7,630 nt of DNA from Bacteroidales bacterium UBA5537. Lineage in GTDB: Bacteria > Bacteroidota > Bacteroidia > Bacteroidales > Lentimicrobiaceae. The translations under genes and the position numbers were made by a program. The notes under the pieces were generated by a model that was not told the origin of the DNA, ran no database searches, and was given only the letters and a program-made list of their open reading frames with translations. The stretch spans positions 21,876-29,505 of the forward strand of contig DINP01000060.1 in NCBI GenBank assembly GCA_002426025.1, in the 5' to 3' direction. This document shows, piece by piece, positions 1-6,270 of this stretch; the stretch's first letter is position 1, and every line of letters begins with the position of its first letter.

Positions 1-287
1 TTGGAAGCCATTATTCCAAGAGCTTCACTGCTATCGGGAACTTCAACATAGCAAATGCCTTCAGCCATTTCAGCCGGAATGGTTTCACAAACAATGGCCT
101 TTGCACCGGCTTTCAGAACCTGATTGATATACTGATGACCGTCGGTTTGGGTTCCTTTAACGGCTACAAATACACAATGGCTATCGGTTTTTCGCGAATC
201 AAATACAACACTGCTTACCGCAATGCCGGTATCGCCAACCACACGGTTAATTCTGCATTTGTACAATATGTCTTTAAGTGCTTTCAA
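1..287 (-). CDS. murE: UDP-N-acetylmuramyl-tripeptide synthetase, N-terminal part (runs off left edge)
   Basis: MurE is the cytoplasmic ATP-dependent ligase that adds the third amino acid (often meso-diaminopimelate) to UDP-MurNAc-L-Ala-D-Glu in peptidoglycan synthesis. Only the first 95 residues are here, all from the N-terminal domain that holds the UDP-sugar substrate. They show the family pattern: VVGD near residues 16-19, the FDSR motif at 29-32, FVAVKG at 40-45, TDGH at 48-51 and AIVCE at 64-68. The Mur ligase ATP-binding and amino-acid-selecting regions lie outside the window, so the third residue added cannot be predicted. No ATG exists near the N-terminus. The TTG at 287-285 gives a start that matches the family and lies 11 nt after the ftsI stop; upstream in frame there are only ATA and ATT codons before a stop at 311-309. 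It is the fifth gene of the dcw operon. Identity is confident; the TTG start is inferred. Confidence 0.93.
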   Translation of the reverse strand, partial: MKALKDILYKCRINRVVGDTGIAVSSVVFDSRKTDSHCVFVAVKGTQTDGHQYINQVLKAGAKAIVCETIPAEMAEGICYVEVPDSSEALGIMAS

Positions 288-298
288 GATTTCTCTTA

Positions 299-2401
299 TT
301 ATCCTAATTCAATAATGCAACTGCTTCCTCTTTTAGCTTTTGATCCGGGTGTTGCTGATTGTTTTTTTACTTTTCCTTTTCCCTTAACCTGGACTTTTAA
401 TCCGGCTGATTCGAGCAGATAAATTGCATCCCTTGCGCCCATTCCTGTGACATCAGGCGTTTGCTGGTCCTGTATTTTTCTTGGCTCAATGCTCAGGGTG
501 CTGTCGGTTCCGTAGAGTGAAGTGTAGTCAGAATCATCCGCAACACCTTTCAATGTAACGTTCAATTCTTTCAGGATAACTGCAAGGTCTTTCGTATAGC
601 CAGCAGCTCTTACCGGCAACTGGACAGGCAGGCTGTCAATTTCTTTATTCACCGGATCGAGCCTGGTAGCATAGACTTTATCAGCTATTTCTTTAAAAAC
701 CGGTCCGGCTATCGAACCCCCGTAATAAACCCCTTTGCGTGGGTTGTTAATCACTACAATGCAGGAGTACTTAGGGTTGTCGGCAGGGAAGTAGCCAACA
801 AACGATGCCTTGTAATTAGACTTGTTGTAACCGGCATTGTTTTGCGCAATTTGTGCGGTTCCTGTTTTGCCGGCAATTTTGTAAACCGGGTTGCGCAGGT
901 TAGTTGCTGTTCCCGATTGAACAACCCCTTCGAGCATTTTTCTGATCTGAGGAAGCGTTTCAGGGTTTTTGGTAATCGATTCCACCAGCACCACCGGTTG
1001 AAATGTCTGAATTGTTTCACCAGCCTGTCGTATTTCCCTGATAAACTGTGGCTTAACCATCTTGCCGTTGTTTGCAACAGCATTATAAAAAGCCAGCGTT
1101 TGCAGCGGGGTAATTGCTACTTCGTAACCGATTGACATCCACGGAAGTGACACCTTTGACCATATCTTACTTTTGGTGTCTTTTATTGAAGGGTTGCCTT
1201 CGCCGGGAATGTCTAAGCCGAGCTTCTGATTAAGGCGCATCGTATAAAGCTTGTCAATAAACTGCTGAGGCTTATCGCGATAGGCTTTGTAAACCACTTT
1301 CGAAATACCTACATTTGATGATAACTCAAATGCCCGTTGAATGCTGATACGACCATACCCGCCTTCGTGCGAATCCTTCATGATGCGATTAGCATATCTT
1401 ACCGCACCGCCCTGGGTGTCGACAGTATCGGATAGTTTAATAAGGCCGTCATCCAAAGCAGAAATGATGGAAGCCAGTTTAAAAGTAGAGCCCGGTTCTG
1501 AGCTTTCACCAATAGCGTAATTGTATTTCTCCTCGTAGAGGCCTTCTTTATTTTTGCCAAGATTTGCGATGGCAACAATAAAACCTGTTTCAACTTCCAT
1601 CAGCACAGCCGAGCCGTGATCCGCTTCGTTGGCGATTAATTGTTTCATCAGGGCATCCTCGGCAACATCCTGTATGTTTATGTCGAATGAAGTCAGGATG
1701 TCGTGGCCGTTTCTTGGCTCAATTTCCGATTCATTATTCAAAGGCCTGTAAACACCGTTGCCGATGCGCTGCATCAACCTTTGTCCACTTTCACCTTCGA
1801 GCGTGCTGCTGTAGGCCCCTTCGAGGCCAATATCGTTGTTGGTGCCTTCTTTGTCCCAGCCAATGGTTCTGAACGCAAGCCAGCGAAAAGGTAATTCGCG
1901 GCGGCTTCGCGATTCAGCAATAATTCCACCTTTGAATTTCCCCAGTTTGAAAATGGGAAATTTCCTCACCTTTTTCAGATGGTTGTAAGTGATTCCACGC
2001 TTAAGGAGCAGGTATCGGTTGTTGCCTTTCCTGCCTTTTATCATCAGTTGTTTGTATTCCTGTTTGCTTCTGTCCTTGAATAGATTGGAAAGGAAATAGG
2101 CCAATGAATCAACATTTTCATAAAAAAAATCATCATTATAATGCGTATTTCCTGCATCCATTCTCAGATCAAAAACCGGGATGGATGCTGCCAGTAAACT
2201 ACCGTCGCTTGCAAGAATATTGCCCCTGATGGCATCAATTTTCTCATATCGGAGACTAAGCTTTTTTGCCTGTTCGCGCCATTCATCACCTTCAACCACC
2301 TGAATATAAAATACCTTGGCAATAATGCCAATACCCAGCACTGCCATGGCAAGGTAAACCAGATAAACTTTTTTTAATATGTCGTTTTTATTGTTATCCA
2401 T
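299..2401 (-). CDS. ftsI: Penicillin-binding protein 2/3-type septal transpeptidase (FtsI/SpoVD family) with C-terminal PASTA domain
   Basis: This is a class B penicillin-binding protein that cross-links peptidoglycan at the division septum, anchored in the inner membrane with its catalytic part in the periplasm. The 700 residues show a short cytoplasmic tail, one membrane segment at about 12-33, and the PBP dimerisation region beginning with RGNILASDG (59-67). The transpeptidase domain spans roughly 255-575 and has all three active-site motifs: STFK (305-308, nucleophile S305), SSN (361-363) and KTGTA (512-516). After a linker of about 60 residues, 646-700 forms a single PASTA domain. A PASTA tail is typical of FtsI/SpoVD in Bacteroidota and Firmicutes and absent from E. 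coli FtsI. The ATG directly abuts the ftsL stop (TAAATG), indicating translational coupling. The position between ftsL and murE marks it as the division-specific PBP rather than an elongation PBP2. No motif is missing. Confidence 0.96.
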   Translation of the reverse strand: MDNNKNDILKKVYLVYLAMAVLGIGIIAKVFYIQVVEGDEWREQAKKLSLRYEKIDAIRGNILASDGSLLAASIPVFDLRMDAGNTHYNDDFFYENVDSLAYFLSNLFKDRSKQEYKQLMIKGRKGNNRYLLLKRGITYNHLKKVRKFPIFKLGKFKGGIIAESRSRRELPFRWLAFRTIGWDKEGTNNDIGLEGAYSSTLEGESGQRLMQRIGNGVYRPLNNESEIEPRNGHDILTSFDINIQDVAEDALMKQLIANEADHGSAVLMEVETGFIVAIANLGKNKEGLYEEKYNYAIGESSEPGSTFKLASIISALDDGLIKLSDTVDTQGGAVRYANRIMKDSHEGGYGRISIQRAFELSSNVGISKVVYKAYRDKPQQFIDKLYTMRLNQKLGLDIPGEGNPSIKDTKSKIWSKVSLPWMSIGYEVAITPLQTLAFYNAVANNGKMVKPQFIREIRQAGETIQTFQPVVLVESITKNPETLPQIRKMLEGVVQSGTATNLRNPVYKIAGKTGTAQIAQNNAGYNKSNYKASFVGYFPADNPKYSCIVVINNPRKGVYYGGSIAGPVFKEIADKVYATRLDPVNKEIDSLPVQLPVRAAGYTKDLAVILKELNVTLKGVADDSDYTSLYGTDSTLSIEPRKIQDQQTPDVTGMGARDAIYLLESAGLKVQVKGKGKVKKQSATPGSKAKRGSSCIIELG

Positions 2402-2818
2402 TTACTTGCTGACCTTTACATATAGTTTGGCAGGTGGCACGAGTGATTCCCTAATACCACTGCTTTCAAGTTTTGCTGCTACTTCTGATTGTTTGCTATG
2501 GAACATCAACTCCGATTTTGTTGTGATATAGGAAAAGCGCAGTTCTTCGAGTTCGCGTTTGGTTTTGCTGATGTCAATAATTGTTTTTTCGGCATTGTAG
2601 GAGTTGGCGATATAGAGTACTCCCAGAAAAGTAATGTAGAGAATAAAGGGAATCTGTTTGCCCAGATTTTCCCGTGTAAGGAATTTACCGTCGAGGAAAC
2701 CCGATACCGATCGACCAACATGCATCTTCTGATTGAGCATATTGAAGGATTTGAACCTCTTTTTTCTGGTAGGTTTTTCCTTTGCTTTGGTCCGTATTTT
2801 GTTCCTGACTTTATTCAT
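2402..2818 (-). CDS. ftsL: FtsL-like cell division protein (small bitopic membrane protein)
   Basis: This is a 138-residue bitopic protein. It has a basic cytoplasmic tail of about 54 residues rich in Lys and Arg (especially 8-25), one membrane segment at about 55-73, and a periplasmic part that starts as a predicted coiled coil (about 77-110) and ends near residue 138. The FtsL family is weakly conserved in sequence, so the call rests on size, topology, coiled coil and position between rsmH and ftsI, where FtsL sits in nearly all dcw clusters. FtsL is known to scaffold FtsB/FtsQ and to help activate FtsWI at the septum. Its ATG overlaps the end of rsmH by 8 nt (ATGAATAA), and its stop touches the ftsI start. 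The cytoplasmic tail is longer than in E. coli FtsL. Another small divisome linker is possible but less likely. Confidence 0.85.
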   Translation of the reverse strand: MNKVRNKIRTKAKEKPTRKKRFKSFNMLNQKMHVGRSVSGFLDGKFLTRENLGKQIPFILYITFLGVLYIANSYNAEKTIIDISKTKRELEELRFSYITTKSELMFHSKQSEVAAKLESSGIRESLVPPAKLYVKVSK

Positions 2819-3713
2819 CAGACTTCCTTTCTGCTATGCGCAGCTTCGCACTTCTTGCCCTGCTGTTTTGCTCAATTTCCTCATCATTTGGTACAATGGG
2901 TTTCCGGGTGAGAGGTTTTAATGGCGAAATGATGTTACCGAAGAAATCTTTCTCTTCAATGCCTTCAAAATTTCCGGCTTTTATAAAATTTTTGACCAAG
3001 CGGTCTTCGAGCGAATGGTACGACATAACCACCAGCCTGCCTCCGGGTTTCAGCACTTTTATTGCTTGCTGAAGCAGATCTTTCAACACATCCAGTTCGC
3101 CGTTCACTTCTATTCTGAGTGCCTGAAAAATGCGTGCATAGAATTTATTTTCACGCCCTCTTTCGGCTAAGGGCAGTAGTATTTCTTTTAGTTGCGCAGT
3201 AGTTTTTATTTCAGTTGTGCTGCGTGCATCAACCAGGCGCATAGCAATTTTATAGGCCCTGTTCAGTTCGCCGTATTCAACAAAAATTCTTTTTAACTCT
3301 TCGGGTGAATACTGATTGACCACCTGACTCGCTGTAAATCCCGATTTGCGATCCATACGCAGATCAAGATCTGCATCGAAGCGGGTTGAAAAGCCGCGTT
3401 CCGGTACATCAATCTGATAGGATGATACTCCCAGGTCAGCGAGTATACCGTCAACCGGAAGGGATTTGTATAACCTTAGAAAATTGATCAGGTATTTAAA
3501 ATTCTGATTAATAAAAATAAACCTGTCGTCATCTGGCAGGTTTTGCATTGCATCTGAGTCCTGATCGAAGGCCAGCAGTCTGCCAGTGGTCAGGTGCTCA
3601 AGGATTGCCCGGGAATGACCGCCACCACCGAAGGTAACATCTACATAGATGCCATCTGGCTTAATGGCCAGTCCTTCAATACATTCGCTCAACATTACCG
3701 GATTGTGGTACAT
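2811..3713 (-). CDS. rsmH: 16S rRNA (cytosine(1402)-N4)-methyltransferase RsmH (MraW)
   Basis: RsmH uses S-adenosylmethionine to methylate N4 of C1402 in the decoding centre of 16S rRNA. The 300-residue length is usual for the family. Visible motifs are HNPVML at 3-8, the SAM-binding glycine loop TFGGGGHS (27-34) followed by the acidic FDQD (49-52), ADLGVSS (92-98), RGFSTRFDADLDLRMD (106-121), KPGGRLVVMSYHSLEDR (222-238) and the C-terminal RARSAKLR (285-292). All signature positions are intact. The start ATG lies 3 nt after the mraZ stop (TAG AAA ATG), and the last codons overlap the ftsL start by 8 nt. It is the second gene of the dcw operon, its standard place, and is presumably transcribed from the mraZ promoter. 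Confidence 0.97.
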   Translation of the reverse strand: MYHNPVMLSECIEGLAIKPDGIYVDVTFGGGGHSRAILEHLTTGRLLAFDQDSDAMQNLPDDDRFIFINQNFKYLINFLRLYKSLPVDGILADLGVSSYQIDVPERGFSTRFDADLDLRMDRKSGFTASQVVNQYSPEELKRIFVEYGELNRAYKIAMRLVDARSTTEIKTTAQLKEILLPLAERGRENKFYARIFQALRIEVNGELDVLKDLLQQAIKVLKPGGRLVVMSYHSLEDRLVKNFIKAGNFEGIEEKDFFGNIISPLKPLTRKPIVPNDEEIEQNSRARSAKLRIAERKSDE

Positions 3714-3716
3714 TTT

Positions 3717-4181
3717 CTATTCTTCAATTTCATTAATTTGCCCCATAACATCTTCTGCCAGTTGGGAGAAATCCGTCAGGCTTTCTCTTATCGAGGCTTC
3801 GTATTTGTCCTTATCCCAGATCTCAATCATGTTCAAGGCTGAAGCCAACACTATTTCTTTTGAAATGGAAGCAAATACAGCAAGGTCTTTGGGTATTAGC
3901 AACCTTCCTGTGTTATCGGGCTCAACTTCGCGGACACCGGCCATGAAAACCCTGATAAAATCATTGTTTTTCTTTACAAACCGGTTCAGTTTGTTTACAC
4001 CCTTCACCGACCTGTTCCATTCCGATCGTGGATACAATTCGAGGCAGGGCTGAAAAATGCTCCGCTTCAGGATAAATCCTTCCGAAATAATCGCGTCCAA
4101 TTGACCCTTAAGCGCCGCAGGGAGCATCAAGCGCCCCTTGGAATCAACTTTACAGTCATGTACACCGATGATTTCGACCAT
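3717..4181 (-). CDS. mraZ: MraZ transcriptional regulator of the division/cell-wall cluster
   Basis: MraZ is a DNA-binding protein with two SpoVT/AbrB-like halves; in E. coli and Mycoplasma it controls its own dcw operon through short direct repeats upstream. The 154-residue form beginning MVEIIGVHD has both diagnostic motifs: DSKGRLMLP (13-21) and DNTGRLLIP (89-97). An in-frame ATG 19 codons upstream (4238) would make 173 residues. I reject it because the extra residues resemble nothing in the family and would be coded by the operator repeats and promoter. The chosen length fits the family (about 140-155). It is the first gene of the minus-strand operon, 3 nt before rsmH. The repeats at 4221-4250 suggest autoregulation. 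Confidence 0.96.
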   Translation of the reverse strand: MVEIIGVHDCKVDSKGRLMLPAALKGQLDAIISEGFILKRSIFQPCLELYPRSEWNRSVKGVNKLNRFVKKNNDFIRVFMAGVREVEPDNTGRLLIPKDLAVFASISKEIVLASALNMIEIWDKDKYEASIRESLTDFSQLAEDVMGQINEIEE

Positions 4182-4205
4182 GATAGATTTTGTCAGTTTG
4201 AGGTG

Positions 4206-4237
4206 TAAATATAGGATAGTTTTACCACTTTCTACCA
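4206..4237 (-). promoter_or_regulatory. Probable mraZ (dcw operon) promoter, Bacteroidota type
   Basis: Read on the minus strand, TATATTTA at 4213-4206 matches the Bacteroidota -7 element TAnnTTTG except for the last base. It would place the transcription start near 4199, leaving a leader of about 18 nt to the mraZ ATG. There is no clear TTG-type -33 element: the expected position about 19-21 bp upstream falls on GTGG of the middle operator repeat (around 4233-4237). RNA polymerase and a repeat-binding protein would then compete for the same DNA. The assignment rests on a one-mismatch match and position only. Confidence 0.45.
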
Positions 4238-4250
4238 CATTTTACCACCA
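4221..4250 (-). promoter_or_regulatory. Three tandem 10-bp direct repeats, probable MraZ operator
   Basis: On the plus strand 4221-4230, 4231-4240 and 4241-4250 read TTTACCACTT, TCTACCACAT and TTTACCACCA. Each contains TACCAC at the same place, and all but one of the first eight positions are identical in all three. On the minus strand (mraZ sense) this is GTGGTA repeated exactly every 10 bp, one helical turn, so the sites lie on one face of the DNA. Known MraZ sites are GTGGG-like direct repeats with the same 10-bp period in E. coli and AAAGTG-like repeats in Mycoplasma. The location, 40-69 bp upstream of the mraZ start, fits an autoregulatory operator. No fourth copy is visible on either side. 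Confidence 0.8.
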
Positions 4251-4280
4251 ATGTTGATAACTTTTTTCATATTATTGTAA

Positions 4281-4305
4281 CTTATAATGACGCTGATTTT
4301 ATAAG
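4281..4305. repeat. Short inverted repeat in the divergent intergenic region
   Basis: CTTATAA (4281-4287) and its exact complement TTATAAG (4299-4305) are separated by 11 nt. The repeat lies between the MraZ repeats and the rightward promoter, 96 nt before that promoter's -33 box. It has no U tract and is AT-rich, so it is a poor terminator. It could be a regulator site or a chance occurrence in AT-rich DNA. Confidence 0.3.
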
Positions 4306-4401
4306 TATTTGATAAACAGCCATATATAGTAGAAGCGTTTCGCATTGTTTTAGGCAATGGCCATAAATGTGCCTGGTTTGGTAGATTTTGCTGGCAACTT
4401 C

Positions 4402-4431
4402 TTGATAGGAGTGCGGAATTGACTAAATTTG
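4402..4431 (+). promoter_or_regulatory. Bacteroidota-type promoter for the acyltransferase-engB operon
   Basis: TAAATTTG at 4424-4431 is a perfect match to the Bacteroidota -7 consensus TAnnTTTG. TTG at 4402-4404 sits exactly 19 bp upstream, the expected spacing for the -33 element. The transcription start would fall near 4438, giving a leader of about 27 nt to the ATG at 4465. No purine-rich Shine-Dalgarno match is obvious in that leader, which is common in this phylum. Confidence 0.7.
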
Positions 4432-4464
4432 TAAACTGAATCAGAAGAGCAGTTTAATTTCGAA

Positions 4465-5328
4465 ATGGTTATGGTAGTAGGAGATACAACTGGTCAGCCC
4501 GACAGACTTATTGATATTGAGCGGGTTATTGCGGGCAAAAATCCGCGGCTTCTGAAATATATCCCCGGTTTTCTGATAAAATACCTTAAACGGATTTTGC
4601 ATCAGGATAAGTTGAATGCAGCGTTGTATAAGCATCGCGACAAGATGGGACTCGATTTTGTTGCTGCAATTCTTCAGGAATTCAATGTGAAAGTTGTGGT
4701 CAAAGGCGAGACCAACCTTACGAAGGCTGAACGCTTTGTTGCAGTCTCAAATCACCCACTGGGTGGCCTCGACGGGATGGCGCTTATGCACGCAGTTGGC
4801 AAAATCAGGAATGAAATTGTTGTACCTTCCAATGATTTTTTGTTGCATCTGCCTAACTTGAGACCCTTGTTTATTCCTGTTAATAAGCACGGTTCCAATG
4901 CTGAAAATATTTCAAAGTTCAACGAGGCTTTCTCCTCCGATAAGGCGGTGCTTTTTTTTCCTGCAGGCCTGTGTTCTCGTAAGTCGAACGGGAAAATTTT
5001 AGACCTCGAATGGAAGAAAACCTTTCTTTCCAAAGCCAGAATATCGGGCCGCGATATTCTTCCGGTACATATCAGTGGAAGAAATTCCAACTTTTTTTAT
5101 AACCTTGCTAATTTCAGAAAATGGTTAGGACTTAAGGTAAATATTGAAATGCTTTATCTGGTAGATGAAATGTTCAGACAGAATGATAAGCATATCGTAA
5201 TTACTTTTGGTAAGCCAATACCACTCAGTGTTTTCGACAAAAGGATGAACGATAAAAAATGGGTTGCCAGAATTCGGGAACATGTTTACAAGTTGGAAAA
5301 AAATCCTGATGTTTTGTTTACATCTTAA
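4465..5328 (+). CDS. glsA: PlsC-like O-acyltransferase, probable GlsA-type aminolipid synthase subunit
   Basis: This 287-residue protein belongs to the lysophospholipid acyltransferase (PlsC-like) superfamily, of the type often labelled putative hemolysin. The catalytic histidine motif is NHPLGGLD at 96-103. Other visible blocks are FIPVNKHGSN (136-145), FFPAGLCSRK (164-173), LEWKKTFLSKA (181-191) and LPVHISGRNSNFFY (199-212), typical of this subfamily. There is no signal peptide or clear membrane segment, so it is probably a peripheral inner-membrane enzyme. In Bacteroides GlsA is the O-acyltransferase that adds the second acyl chain to N-acyl-glycine, and in Flavobacterium the same domain is fused to a GNAT domain in OlsF. 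The adjacent GNAT gene supports this role by inference. The head group (glycine, serine or ornithine) cannot be told from sequence. The ATG is the first in frame after a stop at 4432, and the stop overlaps the next start (TAATG). Confidence 0.8.
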   Translation: MVMVVGDTTGQPDRLIDIERVIAGKNPRLLKYIPGFLIKYLKRILHQDKLNAALYKHRDKMGLDFVAAILQEFNVKVVVKGETNLTKAERFVAVSNHPLGGLDGMALMHAVGKIRNEIVVPSNDFLLHLPNLRPLFIPVNKHGSNAENISKFNEAFSSDKAVLFFPAGLCSRKSNGKILDLEWKKTFLSKARISGRDILPVHISGRNSNFFYNLANFRKWLGLKVNIEMLYLVDEMFRQNDKHIVITFGKPIPLSVFDKRMNDKKWVARIREHVYKLEKNPDVLFTS

Positions 5329-6269
5329 TGGAAAATAAATTTTTTATGGAGAATATTATCCCACCGGTTGACCGTGGACTACTTTTAAAGGAATTAACCC
5401 AGGAGAGGCTGGTACGAAAAACGAATGCTGGTAATAACCTGATATACATTGTAAATCATTTTAATGCGCCAAATGTTACCAGAGAAATCGGGCGCCTGCG
5501 CGAAATAACTTTTCGTGATGCGGGTGGCGGAACCGGCCTGGCTATTGACCTTGATTACTACGATACCTGTGAAGAGCCGTTTGAGCAATTAATTGTTTGG
5601 AATCCTGATGATCAGGAAATTGTTGGAGGCTATCGTTATCTCGATTGCAAATTATTGAAAAAGGGCGATGACGGGGTTTTCCATACTCCAACGTTTAAGC
5701 TCTTCAAATACTCTGACAAATTTGTTGAAGAGTATCTGCCTCATACCATCGAATTGGGCCGTTCGTTCGTTCAGCCGGCCTATCAACCGGCAAACAACAT
5801 CCGCAAAGGGATGTACTCCCTCGATAATATCTGGGATGGACTTGGCGCGATTATTCTCATGCATCCCGATGCCAGATACTATTTCGGCAAAATCACCATG
5901 TATCCCGATTTTAACAGGCAGGCCCGTGACCTTATCCTGTACTTTATGAAAAAGTATTTTGGGGACAATGAGCAACTGGTTTACCCGATTGAGCCGCTGA
6001 AACCCGAGACAGATCCGGAATTTCTGAAAAATGCTTTTCCGCACGATGTTTATGATAAAGATTACAAGCTGCTTATTCAGCAGGTCAGGGCTCTTGGCGA
6101 ATCTATACCGCCTCTGGTAAATGCCTATATGAACCTTTCTTCGACCATGAAGTTTTTCGGAACAGCTATCAATAATGATTTCGGAGAGGTTGAGGAAACC
6201 GGTATCATTGTTACCATTGGCGATATTTATGATATGAAAATAGAACGTCACCTGACCATACCCACCTAA
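5328..6269 (+). CDS. glsB: GNAT-fold N-acyltransferase, probable GlsB/OlsB-type aminolipid synthase subunit
   Basis: This 313-residue protein is a GNAT-superfamily acyltransferase of the OlsB/hemolysin-like type. It probably transfers a 3-hydroxyacyl chain from acyl carrier protein to the amino group of an amino acid, the first step of glycine, serine or ornithine lipid synthesis. Family features are RLREITFRDAGGGTG (56-70), the strand EIVGGYRYLDC (97-107), the conserved ELGRSFVQPAYQ (142-153) and the C-terminal GTAINNDFGEVEETG (278-292). The ATG at 5328 overlaps the upstream stop by one base. A second ATG six codons on (5346) is possible but lacks that coupling. The pairing with the PlsC-like gene argues for a two-step N- then O-acylation. 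The substrate is inferred from relatives such as Bacteroides GlsB; a general acetyltransferase role is less likely. Confidence 0.8.
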   Translation: MENKFFMENIIPPVDRGLLLKELTQERLVRKTNAGNNLIYIVNHFNAPNVTREIGRLREITFRDAGGGTGLAIDLDYYDTCEEPFEQLIVWNPDDQEIVGGYRYLDCKLLKKGDDGVFHTPTFKLFKYSDKFVEEYLPHTIELGRSFVQPAYQPANNIRKGMYSLDNIWDGLGAIILMHPDARYYFGKITMYPDFNRQARDLILYFMKKYFGDNEQLVYPIEPLKPETDPEFLKNAFPHDVYDKDYKLLIQQVRALGESIPPLVNAYMNLSSTMKFFGTAINNDFGEVEETGIIVTIGDIYDMKIERHLTIPT

Positions 6270-6270
6270 A

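Noticed and set aside
135..422. A 95-codon plus-strand open frame at the left end
   Set aside because: It is antisense to the murE N-terminus and the end of ftsI, both of which match their families well.
2489..2911. A 140-codon open frame on the plus strand across ftsL and the end of rsmH
   Set aside because: It is antisense to two conserved dcw genes, its Cys/Phe-rich composition is typical of reverse-strand reading, and there is no family resemblance.
3649..4053. A 134-codon plus-strand open frame opposite mraZ and rsmH
   Set aside because: It overlaps conserved coding sequence on the other strand across the mraZ/rsmH junction and has no recognisable domain.
4182..4238. N-terminal extension of MraZ from the upstream ATG at 4238
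   Set aside because: The added 19 residues would be coded by the operator repeats and -7 element and do not resemble MraZ. The ATG at 4181 gives the normal family N-terminus.
4343..4359. CATTG...CAATG inverted repeat in the divergent region
   Set aside because: It has only 5-bp arms, no further symmetry and no nearby U tract; expected by chance.
4951..4958. Run of eight T in the acyltransferase gene as a possible phase-variation tract
   Set aside because: It encodes Phe codons of the conserved FFPAG motif, the frame is intact, and T8 or A8 runs also occur in ftsI (2122-2129), so it is probably ordinary composition.
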